The notes below the pieces were generated by a model that was not told where the DNA came from, made no database searches, and saw nothing but the letters and a program-made list of their open reading frames with translations. Position numbers and translations under genes: made by a program. A stretch of DNA of 64,000 bases from Rapidithrix thailandica. GTDB lineage: Bacteria; Bacteroidota; Bacteroidia; Cytophagales; Flammeovirgaceae. Positions 56,751 through 64,000 of this stretch are shown one piece after another. Positions within the stretch are counted from its first letter, which is position 1; every line of letters begins with the position of its first letter. The stretch covers positions 100,049-164,048 of the forward strand of contig NZ_JBDKWZ010000017.1 of assembly GCF_039710355.1 (NCBI RefSeq), written 5' to 3'.

Positions 56751-57092
56751 AACGAATTGAATATAGGTTCTTTTAGGGCTTACATAGCCTATGAATTACC
56801 TTCGGGTATTTTCTATTCGATTGTTTCTTTCACAGGTTAAGTGAACGATAAAGTTTCAGCCTTCAACGCACGAAATGAATACCGTTGTTTGAATTTTGCT
56901 GTGGCGAAAGGCGAATTAATTCCTAATCTCCATTGTCAAAAAAATGTAAACCAATACTTCTTTTGCTTAGTTAATTCATTACATATATATTGAGCACTTT
57001 CTACCATGAAAATCCCTTCGAATTTTTTCTTCCCAACTGAAAAGTAAAGAGATTTGAGTAGATTTATAATTAAAATTAAATGAGCGGTTAAT
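56751..57092. other. Intergenic region between divergent genes
   Basis: 342 A/T-rich bases containing the promoters of the permease and amidotransferase-like genes. No consensus box stands out and no gene or hairpin was found. Confidence 0.45.
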
Positions 57093-58352
57093 ATGAGGTA
57101 CTTGCTGGTTGTATTTTTATCTGTATTTCTAAGCTTGTCTGTAAAGGCTGCTTACCTGTTGGTTCCTATGGACGAAACCCAGACGAATCACTTGAAAGCT
57201 TATGGAATGACGTATTGGGTGTTGAACAACGATGTGGAAGCCGAATGGCTATTGAACTATCGGGGAGGGGGATTTATGTTTAAATACTTGCAAAGTTTTG
57301 AAAATGAATTGATTGTGAGGGGGGTGAGCTATGAAGTGATCTCGGATGCGCAGGCTTTGCAAATTAAAGAATTGATTGCCAGCCCGGAGGCGAATATGGA
57401 TGTGATGAAGTTGGAAGTTCCACCCAAAATTGCCGTGTACTCGCCCAAGTCGAAGCAGCCTTGGGATGATGCGGTAACACTGGTGTTGACTTATGCCGAA
57501 ATTCCATACGATGTAGTGTTTGATGATGAAGTGATGATGGATAAGCTGCCGGAATACGATTGGTTGCACTTACACCACGAGGATTTTACCGGGCAGTATG
57601 GGAAATTTTATGGTACCTATGGCAGAGAGCGTTGGTACATTGAGCAACAGAGAGAGTTTGAAAAATCGGCCAGAAGGCATGGGTTTCAAAAAGTTTCGCA
57701 ATTGAAATTGGGGGTGGTTAAAAAAATCCGTGATTTTTGTTCCGGAGGAGGTTTTTTGTTTGCCATGTGCTCCGCGACTGATACATATGATATTGCGCTT
57801 TCGGCCGAGGGGGTGGATATTGTAGATTATATGTATGACGGAGATCCTCCGGATAAGAATGCTCAAAGTCATCTGGATTATACCAAAACCTTTGCGTTTC
57901 GTGACTTCCGTTTGATTATGAATCCTTATGAATATGAATACTCCAATATCGATAACCGTGATCACGAAAGAGGTTTGAACGAATCGAATGATTTTTTTAA
58001 GCTCTTTCAGTTTTCGGCCAAATGGGACCCGGTACCCACTATGCTGACGCAGAATCATCATCATATTATCAAAGGGTTTATGGGGCAAACCACCGCATAT
58101 AAAAAGCCTTTGATTAAATCGGATGTGGTGATCATGGGAGAGACCAAAGAGGCAAATGAGGCCCGTTATATTCATGGTACCTTTGGTAAAGGAACCTGGA
58201 CATTTTATGGAGGTCACGATCCTGAAGATTACCGGCATTTTGTTGGGGAAGAACCTACGGATTTAAACTTACACCCTAACTCCCCGGGATACCGTTTGAT
58301 TTTGAATAATATTCTCTTTCCGGCTGCAAAAAAGAAAAAACAAAAAACCTGA
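57093..58352 (+). CDS. Secreted amidotransferase-like protein (often labelled asparagine synthetase B)
   Basis: A 419-residue exported protein with a signal peptide (1-20, FLSLSVKAAY). Similar Bacteroidota proteins carry the name 'asparagine synthetase B', yet I see neither the N-terminal Cys2 glutaminase domain nor the ATP-pyrophosphatase motif of AsnB. The fold signs point to a class I glutamine amidotransferase-like domain: KIAVYSPKSKQPWDDAV, DWLHLHHEDF (156-165) and a nucleophile-elbow-like GGGFLFAMCSA with Cys226. The C-terminal part has GTFGKGTWTFYGGHDPEDY. Activity unknown. It ends with a Lys-rich tail and is followed by a hairpin. Confidence 0.8.
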   Translation: MRYLLVVFLSVFLSLSVKAAYLLVPMDETQTNHLKAYGMTYWVLNNDVEAEWLLNYRGGGFMFKYLQSFENELIVRGVSYEVISDAQALQIKELIASPEANMDVMKLEVPPKIAVYSPKSKQPWDDAVTLVLTYAEIPYDVVFDDEVMMDKLPEYDWLHLHHEDFTGQYGKFYGTYGRERWYIEQQREFEKSARRHGFQKVSQLKLGVVKKIRDFCSGGGFLFAMCSATDTYDIALSAEGVDIVDYMYDGDPPDKNAQSHLDYTKTFAFRDFRLIMNPYEYEYSNIDNRDHERGLNESNDFFKLFQFSAKWDPVPTMLTQNHHHIIKGFMGQTTAYKKPLIKSDVVIMGETKEANEARYIHGTFGKGTWTFYGGHDPEDYRHFVGEEPTDLNLHPNSPGYRLILNNILFPAAKKKKQKT

Positions 58353-58353
58353 T

Positions 58354-58392
58354 ATACAAAAGGGAGGAGCTGAAAAGCACTCCCTTTTGTAT
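58354..58392. terminator. Hairpin between convergent genes
   Basis: A perfect 13-bp stem (ATACAAAAGGGAG 58354-58366 with 58380-58392), 13-base loop. Confidence 0.7.
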
Positions 58393-58438
58393 TGAAGTAT
58401 GTCTTTGTCCTGAAAGGATTTTGAGTGAAAACCGGGTT

Positions 58439-59380
58439 TTATACCGCCTGCCATAGAGAGTCTGTGAAGTAATGTTTACAATCGAAAAGGTTTTCGATGA
58501 CTTGAAAACCGGACTGTTGGGCCAAATCATAAATTTCTGCCTGATCGAATTTTTTGGAAAGTTCCATATAAATAGGTTCCCATGCTTCGAATTCAATTGT
58601 GGTATCCAATAATTCGATATTTTGTTTCTGAGTACTGATCAGGTAGCTCCGGGTTTCTCCCGTGTCGGGATTGTAGGTTGGATAGTGTTTGAATGTAGTC
58701 AAGTCAAAATTAGCATCTAATTCATCATTGATTCTTTGGAGTAAATTTAAATTGAATGCTTTGGTTACCCCGGAGGAATCGTTGTAAGCCTGTAGAATCG
58801 TATCCGGGTTCTTTTTTAAATCAAACCCAATGAGCAATATATCTCCTTCCTTCAGGTATTTTCTTAACGCTTTCAAAAAATCAGAAGCTCCGTCCTTTTT
58901 AAAATTTCCAATATTAGAACCCAAAAATAAAATCACATTGCGTTCCTGTTGGTGCTGATTGAGCTTTTCCAAGGCATGGAAGTAGTCGTTGCGAATACCG
59001 GTAATACGAAGCTCCGGAAATTGCTTTAACAAATCGCTCGTCAGGTTATCCAGTGCATTTTGAGAGATGTCAATGGGCGAATAGTGAAAAGAGCTCTTTT
59101 GTTCAAGGAAATAGCTGAGCAAAACTTTTGTTTTGAAGCCGTCTCCCGCACCAAATTCAATGAGGTTAAATTGTTCCGTACCCGATTGAAAATATTGCAA
59201 GATTTTGTCTTTTTGAAAAGAGAAGATTTCAAATTCACTATCGGTGAGGTAATACGCTGGCAGCTGCATGATTTTCTGAAATAGTTGATCCCCCTGTTTG
59301 TTGTAAAAGTATTTGGAGTCTAAATATTTAGGCTGGGAGGTCAAGCCTTTAAGGATATCTTCTGCAAATTGATTTGACAT
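58439..59380 (-). CDS. egtD: L-histidine N(alpha)-methyltransferase (ergothioneine)
   Basis: A 313-residue SAM-dependent enzyme that trimethylates histidine to hercynine, the first step to ergothioneine. The SAM-binding loop is IEFGAGDGFKT (74-84). PAYYLTDSEFEIF holds substrate tyrosines, and LFLGSNIGNF and GFDLKKNPDTILQAYND are diagnostic of EgtD. The late WEPIYMELSKKF has the Glu-x-Ser pair that sets histidine specificity. It lies 104 bases behind egtB on the same strand. No egtA, egtC or egtE gene is adjacent. Confidence 0.95.
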   Translation of the reverse strand: MSNQFAEDILKGLTSQPKYLDSKYFYNKQGDQLFQKIMQLPAYYLTDSEFEIFSFQKDKILQYFQSGTEQFNLIEFGAGDGFKTKVLLSYFLEQKSSFHYSPIDISQNALDNLTSDLLKQFPELRITGIRNDYFHALEKLNQHQQERNVILFLGSNIGNFKKDGASDFLKALRKYLKEGDILLIGFDLKKNPDTILQAYNDSSGVTKAFNLNLLQRINDELDANFDLTTFKHYPTYNPDTGETRSYLISTQKQNIELLDTTIEFEAWEPIYMELSKKFDQAEIYDLAQQSGFQVIENLFDCKHYFTDSLWQAV

Positions 59381-59484
59381 GGTGGTAGAGCGTAATGATT
59401 TTATAATAAGAGTGCTTTGGTCAACAAAATGTATGTAAGGGCTGCAATCGGATTATTTTTGCTTACAGGTGGTTACAGTAGTTT

Positions 59485-60765
59485 TCAAAATAGTGATTTT
59501 GCCAGTCGTATTCCTGTAAATTGCCAACGTTTATCCGTATGGAAAAAGTTGCGGTATGTAGGGCGGATATGTGTTTTGGGAGTGGCACAAGAGCCCCCTC
59601 TTAGTACCATTTGGTTTACCATAAATTTTCCGTTGTATTCGCCAAGCGCTCCTTGGGCTTGGGTATAACCGGGGTAGGGGAGGTATGCACTTTGCGTCCA
59701 TTCCCAACAGTCACCAAAGAGTTGTGTGTGATGATTGGCCGGGCTGGGGTGGAAAAAGCCAGATTTTTGAAAGTTAGCTTGTTCGGGAATGGTGGCTTGT
59801 AACTGTTTGCAAGCTACCTCCCATTCAAACTCGGTGGGCAAGCGCATTTTTTTCCAACGGGCGAAGGCATCCGCTTCAAAATAATTAATATGTGTGACAG
59901 GATCGTCCAATTTGATCTCTTGTAGTCCGCTTAAGGTAAATTGATGCCATTTTCCCTTGATTTGATGCCAATACAGAGGGGCTTTGATTGCCAACTGTTG
60001 GACCCAATCCCAACCTTCGGACAACCAGAATTCGAAGTGTTCATATCCGTTGTCTTGCATAAAATCCAAGTATTCCCGGTTAGTGGCCAACCGGTTGGCT
60101 ATTTGATAGGGGTGTAGGTAAACTTGATGGGCTTTGGTTTCATTGTCATAACAAAAGCCTTCGGCTTGAAAACCGACTGTGTATAAGCCCTCATTTATTT
60201 CGGTAAAGTTTAATTCGGGAAGAGAGGAGGAGGAGGGGCATTGCGTGTTGGTATATGTAGGAAAGAGGGGGTTGTGTCCTAAAATATATTTTAAGTCTGT
60301 CAACAAAAGTTCTTGATGCTGTTGTTCGTGTTGTAAGCCTAGCTCTATGAAATTCCGTACTTTTTCAGGGATGGGATGGGATGCCAAATAAGCTACCATT
60401 GCCTGGTCTACATGTTTTCGAAATTTCATGACTTCCTCTACGGAGGGCCGGGTCATATTTCCCCGGTGTGCCCGGAATACCCGTTCGCCTTGACTTTCAT
60501 AGTAACTGTTGAACAAGTAATTGTATCTGGGATTGTAAAGCTCATAGCCCATAAGGTGCTTGGCCAGAATAAAGTTTTCAAAAAACCAAGTGCTGTGCCC
60601 CAAGTGCCATTTGGGAGGGCTTACATCTACAATAGGTTGTACTACATAGTCTTCCGTTTGTAGTGGTGCGCACAATGCTTCCGTTTGAAACCGGATGTTC
60701 TGATAACGGAGAAGCAAATGTTGGGTTTCTTCCAAAGGAGCGGCTTGTTGTTGGGTGCTGTCCAT
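59485..60765 (-). CDS. egtB: Ergothioneine sulfoxide synthase EgtB
   Basis: A 426-residue non-haem iron enzyme joining hercynine with a thiol to form the sulfoxide intermediate. The N-terminal DinB-like domain has WHLGHSTWFFE, with iron ligand His57, and the HxxxHxE motif with His146 and His150 (LQHEQQHQELLL). The C-terminal FGE-sulfatase domain (about 190-426) has LPTEFEWEVACKQL, FGDCWEWTQSAYLPYPGY and MVLRGGSCATP. Whether it uses cysteine or gamma-glutamylcysteine cannot be read with confidence. The absence of egtA/egtC nearby would fit direct use of cysteine. It probably shares a transcript with egtD. Confidence 0.95.
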   Translation of the reverse strand: MDSTQQQAAPLEETQHLLLRYQNIRFQTEALCAPLQTEDYVVQPIVDVSPPKWHLGHSTWFFENFILAKHLMGYELYNPRYNYLFNSYYESQGERVFRAHRGNMTRPSVEEVMKFRKHVDQAMVAYLASHPIPEKVRNFIELGLQHEQQHQELLLTDLKYILGHNPLFPTYTNTQCPSSSSLPELNFTEINEGLYTVGFQAEGFCYDNETKAHQVYLHPYQIANRLATNREYLDFMQDNGYEHFEFWLSEGWDWVQQLAIKAPLYWHQIKGKWHQFTLSGLQEIKLDDPVTHINYFEADAFARWKKMRLPTEFEWEVACKQLQATIPEQANFQKSGFFHPSPANHHTQLFGDCWEWTQSAYLPYPGYTQAQGALGEYNGKFMVNQMVLRGGSCATPKTHIRPTYRNFFHTDKRWQFTGIRLAKSLF

Positions 60766-61368
60766 AAATATGGGCTTAAGGTTTTGGATGGAAAGGAGCT
60801 ATTATTTTTTATAGAAATTACTTTTTGAGTGATTTGATTTGTTACCTTCTGTTTCCGTACCCCTGCTTCGTATTCTATATTACAAAAAACAAAGAGGATT
60901 TAAAAGTTTTATAAGCAAGAAAGCGTAAAGAATTTGAGAGTAGTACTCTTGCCGAAATAGTGGAAGAGCACTTGGTGCGTTAGGCCCTTAGGAAATGAAA
61001 ATGATTTTGTTCTGGTGAATCGTTATTTACTTTTCGACTAAGTGGCTATTGGCTATTTTTTTATTGAAGTGGTTTACATGTATCGTTTTTAACCGAAGAT
61101 GGAATCAAAACCGGCTCATCAAGGCACTTTTTGAAGAGAATAGCCAAAGCTATTGTTGAAAAAAGTAAGACAGAGGAAGCGTTTTTGAAACATGTTTTAG
61201 GAAAAAGAAAAAGTTTAATTCACTTCATTAGCTAAATTGCAGTTTCCCCAATTGATTGTATACGCTAAGTGGAGTGAAGTACTATAATCATATGAAGTTC
61301 CATTAAGTCTTTTACGTTGAGTTATGTAAATTTGCTCCCCGAAAAAAATATTGGATCTATTAACAGTC
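60766..61368. other. Intergenic region with repeat copy C and lysC promoter
   Basis: About 600 bases. It contains the 161-bp repeat at 61066-61226 and a -7-like box TAAATTTG at 61327-61334, 35 bases before the aspartate kinase ATG. The 300 bases before the repeat show nothing recognisable. Confidence 0.5.
61066..61226 (+). repeat. 161-bp dispersed repeat, copy C
   Basis: Equal in length to copies A and B. Ends GAAGTG/CACTTC inverted, preceded by a T7-ATT run. Its inner hairpin AATAGC-CAAA-GCTATT is perfect. One strand is open through the whole element in this copy (from 61068), but without a normal start codon. Confidence 0.85.
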
Positions 61369-62622
61369 ATGAAAGTATTCAAATTTGGAGGGGCTTCTTT
61401 GCAAAATGTTGCATCAATAAAAAATATTGCCCGGATCATACAAAACTATGGTCCGAAAGAGCGCTTGATTGTCGTTCTTTCGGCCATGGGGAAGACCACG
61501 GATAACCTTGAAAGCATATTTAATGCATATAAAACAGAGGAGGATTATCCGGATATGATTTATCATCTCAAAAAATACCACCTTAGCATTTGCAATAATC
61601 TTTTTGAAAATAGATACGACCGGGTGTTTTACAGAGTTGAGAAGCTGTTTTCGGATTTGGAAGCTGAATTTAGAAAAGGAGATAAAAATTTTGCTAGGCT
61701 GTATGATCAAACGGTTTGTTACGGAGAGCTCCTTTCTTCTTATATTTTTTCGGCATACCTGGCACAAGAAGGGGTGAATAACCAATGGCTGGATGCACGT
61801 AAATATATTCAGACCGATGATAATTGGAAGGAGGGAATTGTGGATTGGGCTTGGTCAGAAAAGTTGATGAAAAGCGATTTGCCGGATCTGATGAAAGGTC
61901 AGATTTTGGTGACACAGGGCTTTTTGGGAGGAACCGTCAGCGAGAAGACAGCTACACTAGGCCGGGAAGGTTCCGATTTTAGTGCCGCTATTTTTGCTTA
62001 TTGCCTGGATGCCGAGTCGGTCACCATTTGGAAAGATGTGCCTGGCATTTTGAATGCCGACCCCAGGCGGATTCACAATACCTGTCTGTTTTCTCAATTG
62101 CCTTACAAAGAAGCCGCAGAAATGACTTACTATGGAGCTACGGTGATTCACCCGAAAACTATCAAGCCCTTAGCAATTAAAAAAATACCTTTGTACGTAA
62201 AATCTTTCATCCATCCGGAAGAAGCCGGAACTTGTATTGGAGAGGTAGAAGAATATGATACAATTCCTGCGATAATTTTTAAGCCGAACCAAAGTATCAT
62301 TCGTTTCGAACAGAAAGATTACTCAAGTGTCAACCAAAGTAATTTGAGTCAAGTATTTAATCTTCTTGCGGCTAACAATGTGAAGATCAATTTGATGAAG
62401 AGCAGTGCGATTTCCTTTTCCATCTGTGCAAATACTGAAAAAGAAAAGTTTGAAATTATATCGGAACGTTTGAGTGATGATTTTTATATAGATTTTTACC
62501 ACGGTTTGGAGTTAATTACCATTAAAAACTATAATGAAGACTCGCTGAGTAAGTTTAGCCGGAAGACTATTTATTGGGAGCAAAAAACACGGAATATTTA
62601 TCAGATTGTAAGGGAGTCTTAG
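61369..62622 (+). CDS. Aspartate kinase
   Basis: A 417-residue kinase phosphorylating L-aspartate, the entry step to lysine, threonine and methionine. The start is set at ATG 61369 (MKVFKFGGASLQNV), since KFGGAS must be N-terminal; an ATG six codons earlier is possible. TLGREGSDFSAAIFAYCLDA and VTIWKDVPGILNADPRRI form the active site. The C-terminal region (about 270-417) has ACT-like text (INLMKSSAISFSICAN), so feedback inhibition by an end-product amino acid is possible. It is a stand-alone form, not fused to homoserine dehydrogenase. No other lysine or threonine gene is near. Confidence 0.93.
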   Translation: MKVFKFGGASLQNVASIKNIARIIQNYGPKERLIVVLSAMGKTTDNLESIFNAYKTEEDYPDMIYHLKKYHLSICNNLFENRYDRVFYRVEKLFSDLEAEFRKGDKNFARLYDQTVCYGELLSSYIFSAYLAQEGVNNQWLDARKYIQTDDNWKEGIVDWAWSEKLMKSDLPDLMKGQILVTQGFLGGTVSEKTATLGREGSDFSAAIFAYCLDAESVTIWKDVPGILNADPRRIHNTCLFSQLPYKEAAEMTYYGATVIHPKTIKPLAIKKIPLYVKSFIHPEEAGTCIGEVEEYDTIPAIIFKPNQSIIRFEQKDYSSVNQSNLSQVFNLLAANNVKINLMKSSAISFSICANTEKEKFEIISERLSDDFYIDFYHGLELITIKNYNEDSLSKFSRKTIYWEQKTRNIYQIVRES

Positions 62623-62906
62623 TCAGGATAAGGTTTACCAAAAAGTTCATAGAATAGCTTTATAAAAGCGTAAAAAGCACAAAAAAAGCACCTGTGTGAC
62701 TAGCTTAGCACTTTTTTTGGAGGAATAGCCGGAAGGTATTATTCCGGGAGGTTTTCTTTGGAAATACAGACCCAAGCTCTATTTTTAGAGGATGGATTAA
62801 TGAAATTAGTTGAAAACGGTTTATTAGAAAAGTTATAAAGGGCAGGTTTTAGTTGTGGCTGATTGGTTTGAAAGTTTGTTTAGCTTAGAACACATTTGGT
62901 GTTAGT

Positions 62907-63686
62907 ATGGAAGAAAGTTGTAATCACATATATCCTGAACTAGTCTCAATTATAACGCCTGTATACAATACCTCACCGTATTTATCAGCCACCGTTGAGT
63001 CAGTTATCAGGCAAACCTATGCTCATTGGGAGATGATCATTATTGACGATGGTTCTGAAGATCAAAGTGCTGCCATTGCCCATCATTATAGTAAACAGGA
63101 TGAGCGGATACGTGTAGTGTCATTGGGAAAGAACTATGGAGCAGGAGTGGCCCGTAATGCCGGGATCAAAGAAGCAAAGGGCCGGTACATAGCCTTTATA
63201 GACAGTGACGATATTTGGCTTCCGGCCAAGCTGGAAAAACAACTTCGCTTTATGCGTGATACCCAAGCCGAACTTGTCCACACGGCTTACAATTTGATTG
63301 CTGAAAACGGAAGTTCCCTTTGTAAGCACTACTGCCCTCCTTCCAAAGTTACCTATCAGGACATGCTAAAGACCGATTATATCGGTTGTTCCACGGCAAT
63401 ATATGACACACAGCGCATCGGCAAAGTGTATATGCCAGAAATACGCAAAAGGCAAGATTACGGCTTATGGTTACGGATGATGCAAGATATAAAATACGCC
63501 TACGGATTACCTGAGCAGTTAGTTCTTTACCGGATCCGGAAAGGCTCCTTATCCCACAACAAATGGAGGTTAGTCCAAGTACAATGGGATTTTTACGTAC
63601 AGACTGCCCGCCTGGGAGTGATGGGAGGCCTGCGCTCCATGGCTTATTGGAGTTTCTTCGGCCTGACCAAATACGCAAAAAATTAA
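62907..63686 (+). CDS. Family 2 glycosyltransferase
   Basis: A 259-residue GT-A enzyme. The nucleotide-sugar site is plain: VSIITPVYNTSPYL, IIIDDGSEDQS (Asp47/Asp48) and the metal-binding IDSDD (Asp99, Asp101). RKRQDYGLWLRMM is the acceptor-side motif of such transferases, with the base Asp in QDYGLW. No membrane helix is evident, so it is probably a cytoplasmic, membrane-associated enzyme. It adds a sugar to a surface-glycan chain. It is followed 190 bases later by a PseB-type gene, so it probably opens a surface polysaccharide or protein-glycosylation cluster that continues beyond the window. Confidence 0.93.
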   Translation: MEESCNHIYPELVSIITPVYNTSPYLSATVESVIRQTYAHWEMIIIDDGSEDQSAAIAHHYSKQDERIRVVSLGKNYGAGVARNAGIKEAKGRYIAFIDSDDIWLPAKLEKQLRFMRDTQAELVHTAYNLIAENGSSLCKHYCPPSKVTYQDMLKTDYIGCSTAIYDTQRIGKVYMPEIRKRQDYGLWLRMMQDIKYAYGLPEQLVLYRIRKGSLSHNKWRLVQVQWDFYVQTARLGVMGGLRSMAYWSFFGLTKYAKN

Positions 63687-63874
63687 TCGGGCTTTCCAAC
63701 GCCTTTCTTCAGTTAAGGGACTACTTATAGAGAATCTTAATTATTGAAATTCTTCAAGAAGTACTTTTCTTAAAAGGAGAGTGTATGGAATTATCTTACT
63801 TTCATACCCTAATTGTAGTGAGGAGTGTATAATTTCGCGGGTGTAAATAATTTATTTGATAAATCTTAAAAAGC

Positions 63875-64000
63875 GTGTTAAACGGCAAATCGATATTAAT
63901 TACTGGGGGAACTGGTTCTTTGGGCAAAGCATTGACAAAGACCATTTTGGAACGGTGGCCAGAAGTAAGACGACTGGTGATTTTTTCCAGGGATGAGCAG
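63875..64000 (+). CDS. PseB-type UDP-GlcNAc 4,6-dehydratase, N-terminal fragment
   Basis: An open frame of 42 codons running off the window, from a GTG at 63875; an in-frame stop just upstream leaves GTG as the only good start. The text NGKSILITGGTGSFGKALTK is the NAD(P)-binding glycine-rich loop of the extended SDR group, and RLVIFSRDEQ matches PseB/FlaA1/CapD-like dehydratases, which open the path to pseudaminic acid or other bacillosamine-like sugars. Exact specificity needs the rest of the gene. A TATAATTTCG stretch near 63830 may be the promoter. Confidence 0.85.
   Translation, partial: MLNGKSILITGGTGSLGKALTKTILERWPEVRRLVIFSRDEQ

Noticed and set aside
62681..62718. A7/T7 stretch after the aspartate kinase gene as terminator
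   Set aside because: Apart from the A/T runs the arms pair poorly, so it was not listed as a feature.

Overview
The window looks like chromosomal DNA from a Bacteroidota bacterium, probably from the Cytophagales/Saprospirales side. The evidence is a SusC/SusD pair, a uppS-bamA-ompH-ompH envelope block, a DUF6702 protein, a secreted protein of the type seen with type IX secretion and gliding, and promoter-like sites of the TTTG-N(17-23)-TAnnTTTG type in front of several genes. I see no rRNA, tRNA, CRISPR array, transposase or prophage. Species cannot be told from the sequence.

Layout. 1-5.3 kb: the start of a large secreted protein, a DUF6702 protein, and a penicillin acylase-family hydrolase overlapping a small membrane protein. 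5.4-11.3 kb: the most unusual locus. It encodes a membrane-fused polyamine aminopropyltransferase, three tandem paralogous lipoproteins with Ser/Arg-rich tails, and a DUF4178-type protein. Between the lipoprotein genes lie two decayed copies of the DUF4178 gene whose promoter-like boxes survive, so the locus arose by repeating a [DUF4178 + lipoprotein] unit. 11.4-13.6 kb: NRDE protein, lone LolD-type ATPase, LuxR-type response regulator. 14.4-19 kb: an isolated SusC/SusD pair. 19.2-24 kb: an unrecognised protein and a metallophosphoesterase fused to an Omp85-type barrel. 24-28.8 kb: acyl-CoA dehydrogenase, MFS transporter, trmD, lipoprotein. 29-39.7 kb: degenerate EnvC-like protein, C-terminal processing protease, lipoprotein, GAF protein, BtuF-like protein, RadC, DUF1684 protein, LD-carboxypeptidase. 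39.8-44.4 kb: uppS-bamA-ompH-ompH. 44.9-50.3 kb: a giant alpha-2-macroglobulin lipoprotein. 51-56.8 kb: PTPS-folE, two small paralogs, NUDIX, SRAP, MacB-type permease. 57-60.8 kb: a secreted amidotransferase-like protein and an egtB-egtD pair. 61-64 kb: aspartate kinase, glycosyltransferase, and the first codons of a PseB-type dehydratase, which looks like the start of a surface-glycan cluster.

A dispersed 161-bp element occurs three times at exactly the same length (28.9, 52.4 and 61.1 kb), with a probable deleted fourth copy (32.7 kb). It has short inverted ends and lies after T-rich stretches, twice directly after a terminator hairpin. Many gene ends carry strong hairpins, listed individually.

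Best candidates for something undescribed are the triplicated aminopropyltransferase/lipoprotein/DUF4178 locus and the 161-bp element. All functional statements rest on motif recognition by eye; no database search was run.
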